64,000 nt of DNA from Tersicoccus solisilvae. Lineage in GTDB: Bacteria; Actinomycetota; Actinomycetes; Actinomycetales; Micrococcaceae. The notes under the pieces were generated by a model that saw nothing but the letters and a program-made list of their open reading frames with translations, was not told the DNA's origin and made no database searches. The translations under genes and the position numbers were made by a program. This document shows, piece by piece, positions 1-8,078 of the stretch (the first letter of the stretch is position 1; each line of letters begins with the position of its first letter). The stretch lies in the NCBI RefSeq assembly GCF_014643255.1, contig NZ_BMJI01000003.1, positions 62,001-126,000 on the forward strand. Reading direction: 5' to 3'.

Positions 1-75
1 GGCGCTCACGGTCTGACGGAGGTGTCGCCCGAACTCGCCGCGTCCGTGCGCGACGCCATCGTCACGGTCCGCTGA
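1..75 (+). CDS. C-terminal end of an unidentified protein (partial)
   Basis: An open frame enters from the left edge and ends at TGA 73-75, giving 24 residues (GAHGLTEVSPELAASVRDAI and four more). Codon use is typical of the window. The short 'LSPELAASV'-like end is faintly reminiscent of hydrogenase-maturation-type proteases, but this is too little to name the protein. The next gene starts about 70 bases later on the same strand, so the two may be co-transcribed. Confidence 0.5.
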   Translation, partial: GAHGLTEVSPELAASVRDAIVTVR

Positions 76-143
76 CCGACCCCGCTTCCGGGGCGAGCGC
101 GGTCTGGGCCGCCCGCCTGCGCGACGTCCTCTCGGGTGAGGCA

Positions 144-1250
144 ATGGCGCGGGACGCGTTCGACAGCGCGTACCAACCCATCGTCGACGTCGCGCGGGGC
201 ACCGTGGTGGGCTACGAGGCGCTGGCCCGGTTTCCCGGTTTCGAGGAGCGCAACCCGGAACGCTGGTTCGCGGTCGCCCGCGAGCACGGGTGCGCGGCCG
301 AGCTGGAGGCGGCCGCGCTGCGGTGCGCCCTGCGGCAGCGGCGGGCCCTGCCGCCGAACTGCTTCCTCACGGTCAACGTCTCCCCCGATCTGCTCGGCAC
401 CACCCCGGTGCGAGCGGTGTGGCGGGACGCCGCCGGCGAGGGCAACGGGGACCTGCGGGGCCTCGTGGTCGAGCTGACCGAGCAGGCCCCCATCGAGTCC
501 TATGCCGATCTGGAGGCAGACCTGGACCTGCTGCGCTCGGCCGGAGCGCTGATCGCCGTCGACGACGCCGGGTCCGGGTACGCCGGACTGCAGCACCTCG
601 TGCGGCTGCGGCCCTCGCTGATCAAGATCGATCGGGCCCTGATCCAGGACGTCGACCTCGACGAGACCAAGCGCGCCCTCGTCGAGATGCTCGGGACGTT
701 CGCCAGCAGGATCGACGCGTGGCTGCTGGCGGAGGGCATCGAACGGGCCGAGGAGCTGGCCACCCTGGCCGCCCTCGGGGTGCCGCTCGCGCAGGGTTAC
801 CACCTCGGTCGGCCGGGACCGCCGTGGGTCCCGATCGAGCCCGCCGTCGGGTTGCGGCTCGCCTCGGCGGCGCACCCGCACCGGACGGCGGAGCGGGAGT
901 TCCCTGGGGAGCGCACCGTCGAGGCGGCGCTGGAGGTGGTGCCGACCGTCACGGACGTGACGGCGGCGCCCGGCCTGTTCCGCGGCGGTGCGCACCTGCA
1001 CGCCGTCGTCCTGATCGACGAGCGAGACCGGCCCCTGGCCGTGATGGAGTCGACCGTCGATCTGTACGCGGTGGCGCCCGGCCTGCGGGTCAACGTGCAC
1101 ACCCCGCTGAGCGAGGCGCTCGAACGCGCCGTCACCCGGCCCCGTGCGCAGCGGTTCGAGCCGCTGCTGGTGACCGACGCGGCGGGCCGTTACCTCGGGA
1201 TCGCCCGGATGGAGCGGCTCATCATGGCCGTGACGACGCAGGTTCCCTGA
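144..1250 (+). CDS. EAL-domain cyclic-di-GMP phosphodiesterase with C-terminal CBS-like region
   Basis: 368 residues. The EAL domain spans about residues 10-235. The signature is GYEALARF (E25-A26-L27), followed by NVSPD, ELTEQAP, AVDDAGSGYAGL, LIKIDRALI, AEGIE and QGYHLGRP, so the metal- and substrate-binding Glu/Asn/Asp/Lys/Gln set is complete and the protein is expected to hydrolyse c-di-GMP to pGpG. Residues about 265-365 resemble a CBS pair (LIDERDRPLAV, LLVTDAAGRYLGIARMERL), a common actinobacterial EAL partner that may sense a nucleotide. There is no membrane segment, so it should be cytoplasmic. ATG 144 is used, but homologous-looking sequence extends about 20 codons upstream without an ATG or GTG, so a CTG start near 72 is possible. 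Confidence 0.88.
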   Translation: MARDAFDSAYQPIVDVARGTVVGYEALARFPGFEERNPERWFAVAREHGCAAELEAAALRCALRQRRALPPNCFLTVNVSPDLLGTTPVRAVWRDAAGEGNGDLRGLVVELTEQAPIESYADLEADLDLLRSAGALIAVDDAGSGYAGLQHLVRLRPSLIKIDRALIQDVDLDETKRALVEMLGTFASRIDAWLLAEGIERAEELATLAALGVPLAQGYHLGRPGPPWVPIEPAVGLRLASAAHPHRTAEREFPGERTVEAALEVVPTVTDVTAAPGLFRGGAHLHAVVLIDERDRPLAVMESTVDLYAVAPGLRVNVHTPLSEALERAVTRPRAQRFEPLLVTDAAGRYLGIARMERLIMAVTTQVP

Positions 1251-1302
1251 GCGACCCGCGACGGGACCTTCCCCCACCCGGCGACGGCGAGGCACGGCGC
1301 CT

Positions 1303-1308
1303 CTACAC
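1303..1308 (+). promoter_or_regulatory. Probable -10 box for a leaderless transcript
   Basis: TACACT lies 7 bases before the ATG at 1316, placing the transcription start at or next to the start codon. There is no Shine-Dalgarno sequence. Leaderless mRNAs are common in actinobacteria. The -35 is not recognisable. Confidence 0.4.
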
Positions 1309-1315
1309 TGGCGCC

Positions 1316-1735
1316 ATGACTGCGGATGCGAATGCCGGTGGTGTGGAACAGCTTCCCGAGCACGCGTGCTGGGAAGCGCTGCGGTCGGCGGAGGTGGGGC
1401 GGCTCGCGGTGGTCGTGGAGGACCACCCGGAGATCTTCCCGGTCAACTTCGTCGTGGACCACGGGACCGTGGTGTTCCGCAGCGCCGAGGGCAGCAAGGT
1501 CGACGCGGCGCTCTCGGGCCGGGCGCTGGCGTTCGAGGCGGATGGGGTGAGCAACGGGCAGGCGTGGAGCGTGATGGTCAAGGGCTTCGCGGAGTGGCCG
1601 CACGACGTCGACGACGCGGTCGCCGCGGCGGCGTTGCCGCTGTTCCCGTGGCAGGCCGGGGAGAAGAACCGGTTCGTGCGGGTGGTCCCGACCGAGGTGA
1701 GCGGCCGCCGCTTCGCCGTTCGCACCGCGGACTGA
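1316..1735 (+). CDS. Pyridoxamine 5'-phosphate oxidase-like flavin/heme-binding protein
   Basis: 139 residues, the usual size of the small split-barrel PNPOx-like family (Pyridox_ox_2 type). The N-terminal half shows the family pattern CWEALRSAEVGRLAVVV, then FPVNFVVDHGTVVFRSAEG and ALAFEADG..GQAWSVMVKGFAE. Such actinobacterial proteins usually bind FMN, F420 or heme in the cytoplasm, and the specific cofactor cannot be read from the sequence. It appears to be transcribed alone, probably leaderless. Convergent with the S4 gene 4 bases downstream. Confidence 0.8.
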   Translation: MTADANAGGVEQLPEHACWEALRSAEVGRLAVVVEDHPEIFPVNFVVDHGTVVFRSAEGSKVDAALSGRALAFEADGVSNGQAWSVMVKGFAEWPHDVDDAVAAAALPLFPWQAGEKNRFVRVVPTEVSGRRFAVRTAD

Positions 1736-1739
1736 GCTC

Positions 1740-2105
1740 TCAGTCCCGCCCGCGCAGCCGCTCCATCTCCCGGCGGTCCTTCTTGGTGGGCCGTCCGGCG
1801 CCGCGATCCCGTACCGGCACCTGCGGGATGGTGACGCGGGGCCGCTCCGGGGTGTGGTCGATGTAGCACTGGGCCGCCACGGGGGCGCCGACGCGCTTGG
1901 CGATGAGGCGCGTGACCTCGAGGGTGCGGTCGAACCCGTGCTGGCGAACCCGTACGGTCGCCCCGGGCACGACAGGCTGGGCGGCCTTGACCGGATTGCC
2001 GTCGAGTCTCACGTGCCCGGCCCGGCAGGCGGCCGTCGCCTCCGACCGGGTCTTGTAGAGCCGCACCGCCCACAGCCAGGCGTCGATGCGCACGGATCCC
2101 GTCAT
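1740..2105 (-). CDS. S4-domain RNA-binding protein (Hsp15-like)
   Basis: 121 residues. The S4 fold is at residues 5-65 (RIDAWLWAVRLYKTRSEATA, CRAGHVRLDGNPVKAAQPVV), followed by a basic tail GRPTKKDRREMERLRGRD. This matches the heat-shock protein 15 / RqcP-like class that binds rRNA or stalled 50S subunits. The start ATG 2105-2103 overlaps the stop of the upstream ArsR gene (ATGA), implying translational coupling. The pairing of a ribosome-associated S4 protein with an ArsR regulator is not one whose function I recognise. Confidence 0.85.
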   Translation of the reverse strand: MTGSVRIDAWLWAVRLYKTRSEATAACRAGHVRLDGNPVKAAQPVVPGATVRVRQHGFDRTLEVTRLIAKRVGAPVAAQCYIDHTPERPRVTIPQVPVRDRGAGRPTKKDRREMERLRGRD

Positions 2106-2458
2106 TCGGGCAAGGCTACCGTCGACTGCAACTGCTCCTGGGTGTGCTCGAGGATGTCGATCAGCAGACCCTTCGCCACCGCGAGCAGGTCCGCGACCGC
2201 CGGGTAGGCGAGCCGGTAGAACACCTGGCTGCCCTGCCGGTCGGCGACCACGAGGTTGTGCCGACGCAGCACGCCCAGGTGCTGGGAAAGGAGGGAAGCC
2301 TCCAGGTTCATGTCGGCCAGGAAATCGCTGACGGCGACGGGCTGATCTGCGGCCGAGAGGATCTCGAGGACGCGTACCCGCACCGGATGGGCGAGTCCCT
2401 TGAAGAGGTTGGCCTTGACCTCGTAGAGGGGACGCCGAGAGTTGGAGAACGGATCCAC
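2102..2458 (-). CDS. ArsR-family winged-helix transcriptional regulator
   Basis: 118 residues. The winged helix covers about residues 20-95: LFKGLAHPVRVRVLEIL, then recognition helix EASLLSQHLGVLRRHNLV and wing ADRQGSQVFYRL. No clear Cys/His metal-site cluster is visible, so it may sense something other than a metal. The start is GTG at 2458; no ATG is in frame upstream. A 42-bp near-perfect palindrome begins 7 bases upstream and is the obvious operator. First gene of a two-gene operon with the S4 protein. Confidence 0.85.
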   Translation of the reverse strand: MDPFSNSRRPLYEVKANLFKGLAHPVRVRVLEILSAADQPVAVSDFLADMNLEASLLSQHLGVLRRHNLVVADRQGSQVFYRLAYPAVADLLAVAKGLLIDILEHTQEQLQSTVALPE

Positions 2459-2464
2459 GCGATG

Positions 2465-2506
2465 ACGGTTTCACGGATTGACTAATTCGTCAATCCATGA
2501 AACCGT
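2465..2506. promoter_or_regulatory. Long palindromic operator upstream of the ArsR gene
   Basis: Two 18-bp arms (2465-2482 and 2489-2506) are reverse complements with one mismatch, around the spacer TAATTC. The centre contains TTGACTAATTCGTCAA, like ArsR/SmtB-type operators. Its position just upstream of the GTG start suggests autoregulation. Confidence 0.7.
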
Positions 2507-2603
2507 TGTCCCGTTGAGTCGGTGGCCACGATGGTACGGGGGCGAATCATCGCGACGGGGGGACGTCGACGCTGAGGCGGTACCGCCGCTGACCACGACA
2601 CGC

Positions 2604-2641
2604 AACGGGCCGCCCGGGTCTTTGGATCCGGGCGGCCCGTT
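2604..2641 (-). terminator. GC-rich hairpin downstream of the HNH gene
   Basis: Arms 2604-2617 and 2628-2641 form a 14-bp perfect stem of G/C-rich sequence around a 10-base loop. There is no U-tract. It lies 65 bases past the 3' end of the minus-strand HNH gene and is probably its terminator. Confidence 0.55.
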
Positions 2642-2705
2642 GTGCGTTCGTCACGGCGTCGCGTATCGCGCGTACTGAGTCGTGTATCGCCCGTACTGAG
2701 GGAAA

Positions 2706-4679
2706 TCAGAACGGTGGGTCTTCCGGATCCGCGACGTAGGTGCGACCGGCCGGCGACGTCCAGGTCAGCCGTGCCGCAGCCTCGCGACGATCGACCTCAG
2801 CGAACCAGCCTGATCGGGGTGCCGCGGAGGAGCGTGCCGCATCATCGGTCCCCGTACCCGGATCGGCCCCTTCCTGCTCCCGGCCGGCGAGCGATGGGCA
2901 ACGCAGCGTGTCGTCGGGGGTCCAGGATCCCCTGCTCGACGGCGATCGTCCCGGGCCGTCGACCTCCACCGACCACCCGGACTGGTGCTTGAGCACGTGG
3001 TGCTTGCGACACAGGTGCGCCAGGTTGTCGGCCTCGGTCCTGCCGCCGTCGACCCACGCGGTGACATGGTCGACGTCGCACCGGTCCGCGAGTCTGCGGC
3101 ACCCGGGGAAGCGGCAGGTCACATCCCGTACGGCGAGGGCGCGGCGGAGCTGTTGGGGGATCCGGTACTGCCGCCCGTCGGCGACCGCCACCGGGATCAC
3201 CGTCGTCGGCAACGGCCCGGCTCCCGCCTCGTGCAACGGCGGTGAAGAAGTGGCTTCGGGCAAGCGGTCACGCATCGGTGGGTGCGGCGACGGACCGTCG
3301 CGCGTCGGTGGTGAGCCACCGGCGGTGACCACGAGGCTGAACGACACCGCGAGGCCGGCGAGTCGACGTGCTTCCTCAGCGGCGATGGGACCGAGTGGGC
3401 TGAGGTCACCGGGGTGGCCGTCGCCGAGCAGGGTGGCCGCCGGAACGGTCAGGACTACCTGCGGCACGGGGGCGACGTCCCGCACGACCGCCCGACTCGC
3501 GTCGTCATCGGGCACGGGTGCCGGCCGAGTTCTTCCGCCGGTGGGTCCCCGTCGGGCCGGTTGCCCGTCGGCCGGCTGGGCCGGTTGCCCGTCGGGCGAC
3601 GACGGCGCCGCTGCCCCGCTCAGACCCGCTGTCAAGACGTCCACGTCGCTGACGAGGCCGCCGAGGAGGTCGGTGAGCACGTCCGCGCGCAGCTGGGCCA
3701 CGGTACGGTTCTTCGCTGCGGACGGCGCGTCTTCCGCACACTCGGTCTGCTGGAGCGATCGCGCGAGAGCAGACAGTCGGCCGTCGATCCGGTAGGCGAC
3801 GGCCGACGGGAGCAGCGCGCTCAACCGAGCCATGCCGTCGCGGTCGGGGCTGATGCGGACGAAGCGTTCGGTCAGGGCAGCGGAGTGCCGCTGGGAGAAC
3901 GTCTGCGGGTGGCACTGCTCGTGGAGCCGGCGGGCACGAGCGGAGAGCTTGCTCCTGCCGTCTCCCCGTCGGGCGGCGTCGAGCAGACCGTTCTCCGTGG
4001 CCTCGATGGCGTGCAGGAGCTGGTCGTGCGTCGCTTCGTCAGGGGCGGAGGCGAGGTCAGCGGCGTAGTCACCGACCTCGGCGGCGATCAGCGATGCGGC
4101 AGGCGCGGCGATCTCACCGTTGCGCAGCGCCGCGTCCGTCGACGTCAGCCGCTCGGCGAGCAACTCCGCACCGATGAGCATCCCGTGGGCGGCCGCCTCG
4201 CTGATGCGAAGCGCGCAGGCGATCTCGGCGACACCGCTCCGCTCCCCCACCGCCACGCGTTGAGCGCGTGACAGCCCGTGCTGACCGAGACGGTCGAGGT
4301 CGTCGTCGAGCTCGGGATGCGCGTCGACCCACCGCGTCTGCTCGGCGCACGATGCCCGCATGGTCTGCAGGATCAGTCGATTCTTCGCCCAGGCCAGCAG
4401 CGACTCGAGTCGGCGAACGACGTCGAGCGCCCCGACCGAGGCGGTCAGGTCCGGCAGGCCGTCCGCGCCCGACGAGGCCGCGCGGAGGATTCCGGCCAGG
4501 GCGTCGACCGGCTCGACGGCAGGATCCTGCGACCCGGCACTCTCGACGTGATCGGGGTGGCCGGTACCCGCGGCCCGCGGCGTCGTCGCGGCCAGGAGGC
4601 TCACCGCATCGGGCAGCCCGGGGAGCACAGCCGTCGTCGGCCTGCTCTGCTGCATCGGGAAGCCCGCTTCGCCTTCCAT
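2706..4679 (-). CDS. DUF222 / HNH endonuclease domain protein
   Basis: 657 residues. It has a large helical DUF222-type N-terminal region (ALDVVRRLESLLAWAKNRLI, ARRLHEQCHP, FVRISPDRDGMARLSALLP), a low-complexity Pro/Gly/Arg linker with repeats of PADGQPA, and a C-terminal HNH motif near residues 525-565 (CRFPGCRR, CDVDHVTAWVDGG, DNLAHLCRKHHVLKH). These multicopy actinobacterial proteins have been likened to intron- or 13E12-repeat-type elements; their role is unknown. ATG 4679 is chosen; an in-frame TTG at 4691 is an alternative. Monocistronic. Confidence 0.88.
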   Translation of the reverse strand: MEGEAGFPMQQSRPTTAVLPGLPDAVSLLAATTPRAAGTGHPDHVESAGSQDPAVEPVDALAGILRAASSGADGLPDLTASVGALDVVRRLESLLAWAKNRLILQTMRASCAEQTRWVDAHPELDDDLDRLGQHGLSRAQRVAVGERSGVAEIACALRISEAAAHGMLIGAELLAERLTSTDAALRNGEIAAPAASLIAAEVGDYAADLASAPDEATHDQLLHAIEATENGLLDAARRGDGRSKLSARARRLHEQCHPQTFSQRHSAALTERFVRISPDRDGMARLSALLPSAVAYRIDGRLSALARSLQQTECAEDAPSAAKNRTVAQLRADVLTDLLGGLVSDVDVLTAGLSGAAAPSSPDGQPAQPADGQPARRGPTGGRTRPAPVPDDDASRAVVRDVAPVPQVVLTVPAATLLGDGHPGDLSPLGPIAAEEARRLAGLAVSFSLVVTAGGSPPTRDGPSPHPPMRDRLPEATSSPPLHEAGAGPLPTTVIPVAVADGRQYRIPQQLRRALAVRDVTCRFPGCRRLADRCDVDHVTAWVDGGRTEADNLAHLCRKHHVLKHQSGWSVEVDGPGRSPSSRGSWTPDDTLRCPSLAGREQEGADPGTGTDDAARSSAAPRSGWFAEVDRREAAARLTWTSPAGRTYVADPEDPPF

Positions 4680-4691
4680 GAATCGAGTCAA

Positions 4692-4863
4692 TCAGGCGCC
4701 ACCGACAGAACTCGCCGCGGGTGGCATCCGGCCGAAGAAGTCTCGTGATCGACGACCACGATCCGCGTCGAAGATGGCGGCGATCGCCGGGACTGGCCGC
4801 GCACCCTGGCCGGGGCCGACCGACAGCGGGAACGACCGCCAGAGGGCGCCGATGGAGGGGCGG
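4692..4863. other. Intergenic, nothing recognised
   Basis: This stretch lies between the divergently placed HNH gene start and the 3' end of the small-protein gene. It presumably holds the HNH promoter, but no convincing hexamers or repeats were seen. Confidence 0.3.
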
Positions 4864-5031
4864 CTATGCCGTCCGGTAGCGCTGGGCGCTCAGGGCGATG
4901 CGGTCGGCATTGACGAGCATGCGGGCCCGGGCCTCGGTGCTGACGACGTGAGTCTCCCCCGAGGACGCCATCGGCACCACGAACTTGCCGTTCTCCTCGG
5001 TGTAGCCCTTGGGGGCGCGGGCGGCGTGCAT
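4864..5031 (-). CDS. Small hypothetical protein (55 aa)
   Basis: The frame from ATG 5031 to TAG 4864 encodes 55 residues: MHAARAPKGYTEENGKFVVP, then MASSGETHVVSTEARARMLV, then NADRIALSAQRYRTA. Third positions are almost all G/C, unlike the shadow frames here. The frame stays open 16 more codons upstream without ATG or GTG. There is no membrane segment or signal. The C-terminal half is predicted helical. I do not recognise the family. It stands alone between the HNH gene and RNase Z. Confidence 0.6.
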   Translation of the reverse strand: MHAARAPKGYTEENGKFVVPMASSGETHVVSTEARARMLVNADRIALSAQRYRTA

Positions 5032-5219
5032 CGGTCGATTCGCCGTCGACGTGGCGACCGGAACGAGCTGCGGCTGTCATCGCTGCCTCCTCCGTCGCTC
5101 ATTCGTACCTCCCGCCGTCCTCCACCGTCGAGAGTCACCGTAGCCGCCGGCGCCGACAGAACTGTCGCAGCGCGCGCTGCAGCCGTCACCGCTTCCGGTG
5201 AACCTGACACACTCGACCC

Positions 5220-6137
5220 ATGCGTGAGCTCGTCGTCCTCGGCACCGCCTCCCAGGTGCCCACCCGCACGCGCAACCACAACGGGTATCTGCTGCGGTGG
5301 GACGGCGAGGGGCTGCTGTTCGACCCGGGCGAGGGCACGCAGCGGCAGATGATCCTCGCCGGCGTCTCGGCCAGCCAGGTCACCCGCATCTGCCTCACCC
5401 ACGTGCACGGCGACCACTGCTACGGCCTGCCGGGCGTACTCTCGCGGATGGCGCTCGACGGGGTGTCCCACCCGGTGCATCTGCACTACCCCGCGTCCGG
5501 CGAGTCGGTGGTGGCGGCCCTCGTCTCCCTCGCCTCCCCCGGCGTCGACCTGCGCCTCCACCCTCACGGCGGTCCCGGCGAGTTCGCCGACGGCCTGCAC
5601 GTGCGCCCACTGGACCACCGGATCGAGGCCTACGGCTACCGGCTGGTCGAGCCCGACGGGCGGACGCTGCTACCGGAGCGGCTGGCGGACGCCGGGATCG
5701 CCGGACCCGACGTCGGGCGCCTGCAGCGCGGGGGCAGCGTCGACGGCGTCCGTCTCGAGGACGTCAGCGTGCCGCGGCCCGGCCAGCGGTTCGCGTTCGT
5801 CATGGACACCGCGCCGTGCGTGGGGGCCGAGGAGCTGGCCGACGGCGCCGACGTGCTCGTCGCCGAGTCGACCTTCGCGGACGACGACGCCGAGCTGGCC
5901 GCGCAGTACCGGCACCTCACGGCGGGTCAGGCCGGCGCGCTGGCGGGACGCGCCGGCGTCGGGACGCTGGTGCTCACGCACTTCTCGTCCCGGTACACCG
6001 ACGTCGAGCCGTTGGCCGCGCAGGCGAGAGCGCACGCCCCGGACACGACCGTCCTCGCCGCCGGCGACCTCGACCGGATCGATTTCCCGAAGCGGCGCTC
6101 CCCTCCTGACCTGCGCGGACACCACCGGCTAGGGTGA
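5220..6137 (+). CDS. rnz: Ribonuclease Z (tRNA 3' processing endonuclease)
   Basis: 305 residues, normal for the short-form metallo-beta-lactamase-fold RNase Z. It starts with the typical MRELVVLGTASQVPTRTRN. The Zn-binding motif HVHGDHCYGLPG is at residues 61-72, a second metal ligand Asp is in FVMDTAPC near residue 194, and the C-terminal ligand His is in LVLTHFSSRY. It cleaves 3' trailers from tRNA precursors in the cytoplasm. No Shine-Dalgarno is seen. Its TGA (6135-6137) lies just ahead of the radical SAM start, so read-through into that operon is likely. Confidence 0.93.
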   Translation: MRELVVLGTASQVPTRTRNHNGYLLRWDGEGLLFDPGEGTQRQMILAGVSASQVTRICLTHVHGDHCYGLPGVLSRMALDGVSHPVHLHYPASGESVVAALVSLASPGVDLRLHPHGGPGEFADGLHVRPLDHRIEAYGYRLVEPDGRTLLPERLADAGIAGPDVGRLQRGGSVDGVRLEDVSVPRPGQRFAFVMDTAPCVGAEELADGADVLVAESTFADDDAELAAQYRHLTAGQAGALAGRAGVGTLVLTHFSSRYTDVEPLAAQARAHAPDTTVLAAGDLDRIDFPKRRSPPDLRGHHRLG

Positions 6138-6142
6138 CCGGT

Positions 6143-7750
6143 ATGACACAGCCCGGCTCGGGGATGCCGCTGCGTGACTACCGCATCCATCGCTACGTCA
6201 ACGCGTTCTGTCCCCGGTGCCACGAGGAACGGCCCGAGCAACCCCTCGCCGACGTCCGCCGGCTGTCGGGCTGGCTCGCCGACCGGGACGGGCAGATCTG
6301 GCTCGAGCGGGGCTGTCCCGAGCACGGCCTGATCAGCACCCTCTACGACGAGTCGGCCGAGATCCTCACCTACCTCGAGCAGTGGACGGCCCCGACCAAG
6401 GTGCACGGGCCGGACACGCTCGGCAACTTCAAGCCGGTGCCCTCGGCGTACGAGGACGGGCTGCCCCAGATGCAGACCCAGCACACCTGCATCCTGCTCG
6501 AGGACCTCACCGACCACTGCAATCTGCGCTGCCCCACCTGCTTCGCCGAGTCCGGCCCAGCCGCGGCCGCCGTCGCCCCGCTCGCCGAGGTCCTCGCCTC
6601 CGTCGACGCGCGGCTGGCCAGGGAGAACGACCGGATCGACGTCCTCATGCTGTCCGGCGGCGAGCCCACCCTGTATCCGTGGCTCGAGCAGCTGCTGGAG
6701 CACCTTGTCGCCCGGCCCGTCGTGCGCATCCTGATCAACTCCAACGGCCTGCGGATCGCCCAGGACGACGCGCTCGTCGCCACCCTGAAGAAGCACCGCG
6801 AGCGGGTGGAGATCTACCTGCAGTACGACGGCGAGTCCGCCGAGTCCGCAGCGTTCCACCGCGGCGCCGACATCCGCCGGTTCAAGCAGCGCGCCATCGA
6901 GCGGCTCTCGGCCGCCGGCGTCTTCATGACCCTGACGATGACGGCGACCAAGGGTGTGAACGACGACGAGATCGGCGCCGTCATCCGCACCGCGATGGCG
7001 ACGCCGTACGTCGGCGGCGTCACCGTGCAGCCGGTGTTCGGCTCCGGGCGCTCCGCCGGCGTCGACCCGACCGACCGGCTCACCCACACCGGCGTCCTCG
7101 CCCGGCTCGGTCCGCAGACCAACGACGAGATCACCTGGCGCGACCTGACCGCCCTGCCCTGCAGCCACCCGCACTGCTGTTCCGTCGGCTACCTGCTCGA
7201 GGACGACAGCGGGACGTGGCGGTCGCTGACGTCGCTGATCGGGCACGAGCGGCTCAAGCAGTTCCTCGACCTGCAGCCGGACCTCATCGCCAACCGGATC
7301 GCCGACTCCAACGTCAACGCCAGCATCCGCGCCGTCGTGAAGAACTCGCTGCTGGACCTGCTGAGCGAGCAGTCCTCGCTCTCGCACCCGTCGATGAGCG
7401 ACATCTGGCGGGACATCTGCGTGAACTGCGATCTCGGCATCGGCACCCTGGCCACGCTCGCGGCGTCCAGGCTGCCCGGCCAGCACCAGCGGCTGCGCGC
7501 CATGATGGGCGAACGCGTGCTGCGCATCACCGTCAAGCCGTTCATGGACATCAACACGATGATCGAGGAGCGGCTCACCCAGTGCTGCGTGCATGTCGCG
7601 ACCGTCAACGAGTCAAGCGGCGCCCACCAGTGCGCGCCGTTCTGCGCGGTGCAGGCCTGGACGCCGCTCTCCCGGACGAGGATCTCGACGGCGACCGGCG
7701 CGACGACGGCCGGGGACGGACGTCGGCAGCTGCCGGTGAGCGTGCGGTGA
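6143..7750 (+). CDS. Radical SAM protein of the Tes / MJ0619 (COG1964) type
   Basis: 535 residues. The N-terminal Cys pair is CPRC at 23-26, followed by the family hallmark GCPEHG. The radical SAM motif is DHCNLRCPTCF, with C126, C130 and C133 in exact CxxxCxxC spacing, and SGGEPT at 171-176. The C-terminal part has the features of tetraether/membrane-spanning lipid synthases: PCSHPHCCSVGYLL (about 340), VNCDLG, VKPFMDINTM, QCCVHV (about 481) and CAPFCAVQAW (497-506), presumably auxiliary Fe-S ligands. Archaeal relatives join lipid tails by C-C bonds; the substrate here is unknown. ATG 6143 is chosen because AGGG at 6131-6134 is well spaced; GTG 6134 is possible. First of four overlapping or adjacent genes encoding membrane proteins. 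Confidence 0.85.
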   Translation: MTQPGSGMPLRDYRIHRYVNAFCPRCHEERPEQPLADVRRLSGWLADRDGQIWLERGCPEHGLISTLYDESAEILTYLEQWTAPTKVHGPDTLGNFKPVPSAYEDGLPQMQTQHTCILLEDLTDHCNLRCPTCFAESGPAAAAVAPLAEVLASVDARLARENDRIDVLMLSGGEPTLYPWLEQLLEHLVARPVVRILINSNGLRIAQDDALVATLKKHRERVEIYLQYDGESAESAAFHRGADIRRFKQRAIERLSAAGVFMTLTMTATKGVNDDEIGAVIRTAMATPYVGGVTVQPVFGSGRSAGVDPTDRLTHTGVLARLGPQTNDEITWRDLTALPCSHPHCCSVGYLLEDDSGTWRSLTSLIGHERLKQFLDLQPDLIANRIADSNVNASIRAVVKNSLLDLLSEQSSLSHPSMSDIWRDICVNCDLGIGTLATLAASRLPGQHQRLRAMMGERVLRITVKPFMDINTMIEERLTQCCVHVATVNESSGAHQCAPFCAVQAWTPLSRTRISTATGATTAGDGRRQLPVSVR

Positions 7751-7757
7751 GCCCGTC

Positions 7758-8078
7758 ATGAGCGACTACGCGCACCTGAACCAGTACGACGACGCCGTGG
7801 GCCGACCGGCGCCGTTCGACCCGCTCCGGCTGTGCGTGGTCACGACGGTCGCGGCGATCGCCTGTGTGGCCGGGCCGCTGGCGGTCCTGGTCTTCGCGCT
7901 GGTGGCGATCGGCGGGTACCTGCGGGCGCGGCGTGCCGGGCTGATGCGGTCGAAGTGCCGGCTCGGCGACACGAGGCTGGTGATCGCGTATCTGGCGGTG
8001 ATCGCCGTCGCGTCCGTGGCCGCAATCCCGCTGTGGGTGACGATGTGGCTGTCGCTGATTCCGGAGGTGACGCGATGA
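7758..8078 (+). CDS. Small two-helix membrane protein
   Basis: 106 residues with two hydrophobic stretches (about 28-52 and 75-98) separated by a basic loop RARRAGLMRSKCRLGDTR. It starts 7 bases after the radical SAM stop and its TGA overlaps the ATG of the Lgt-like gene (ATGA at 8075-8078), so translation is coupled. No family is recognised. Context suggests it is an accessory subunit, perhaps anchoring the radical SAM enzyme or the Lgt-like protein at the membrane. Confidence 0.75.
   Translation: MSDYAHLNQYDDAVGRPAPFDPLRLCVVTTVAAIACVAGPLAVLVFALVAIGGYLRARRAGLMRSKCRLGDTRLVIAYLAVIAVASVAAIPLWVTMWLSLIPEVTR

Noticed and set aside
6-1295. Long minus-strand open frame opposite the EAL gene
   Set aside because: Arg/Gly/His-rich translation is typical of the antisense of GC-rich genes, and the plus strand has a complete, recognisable domain.
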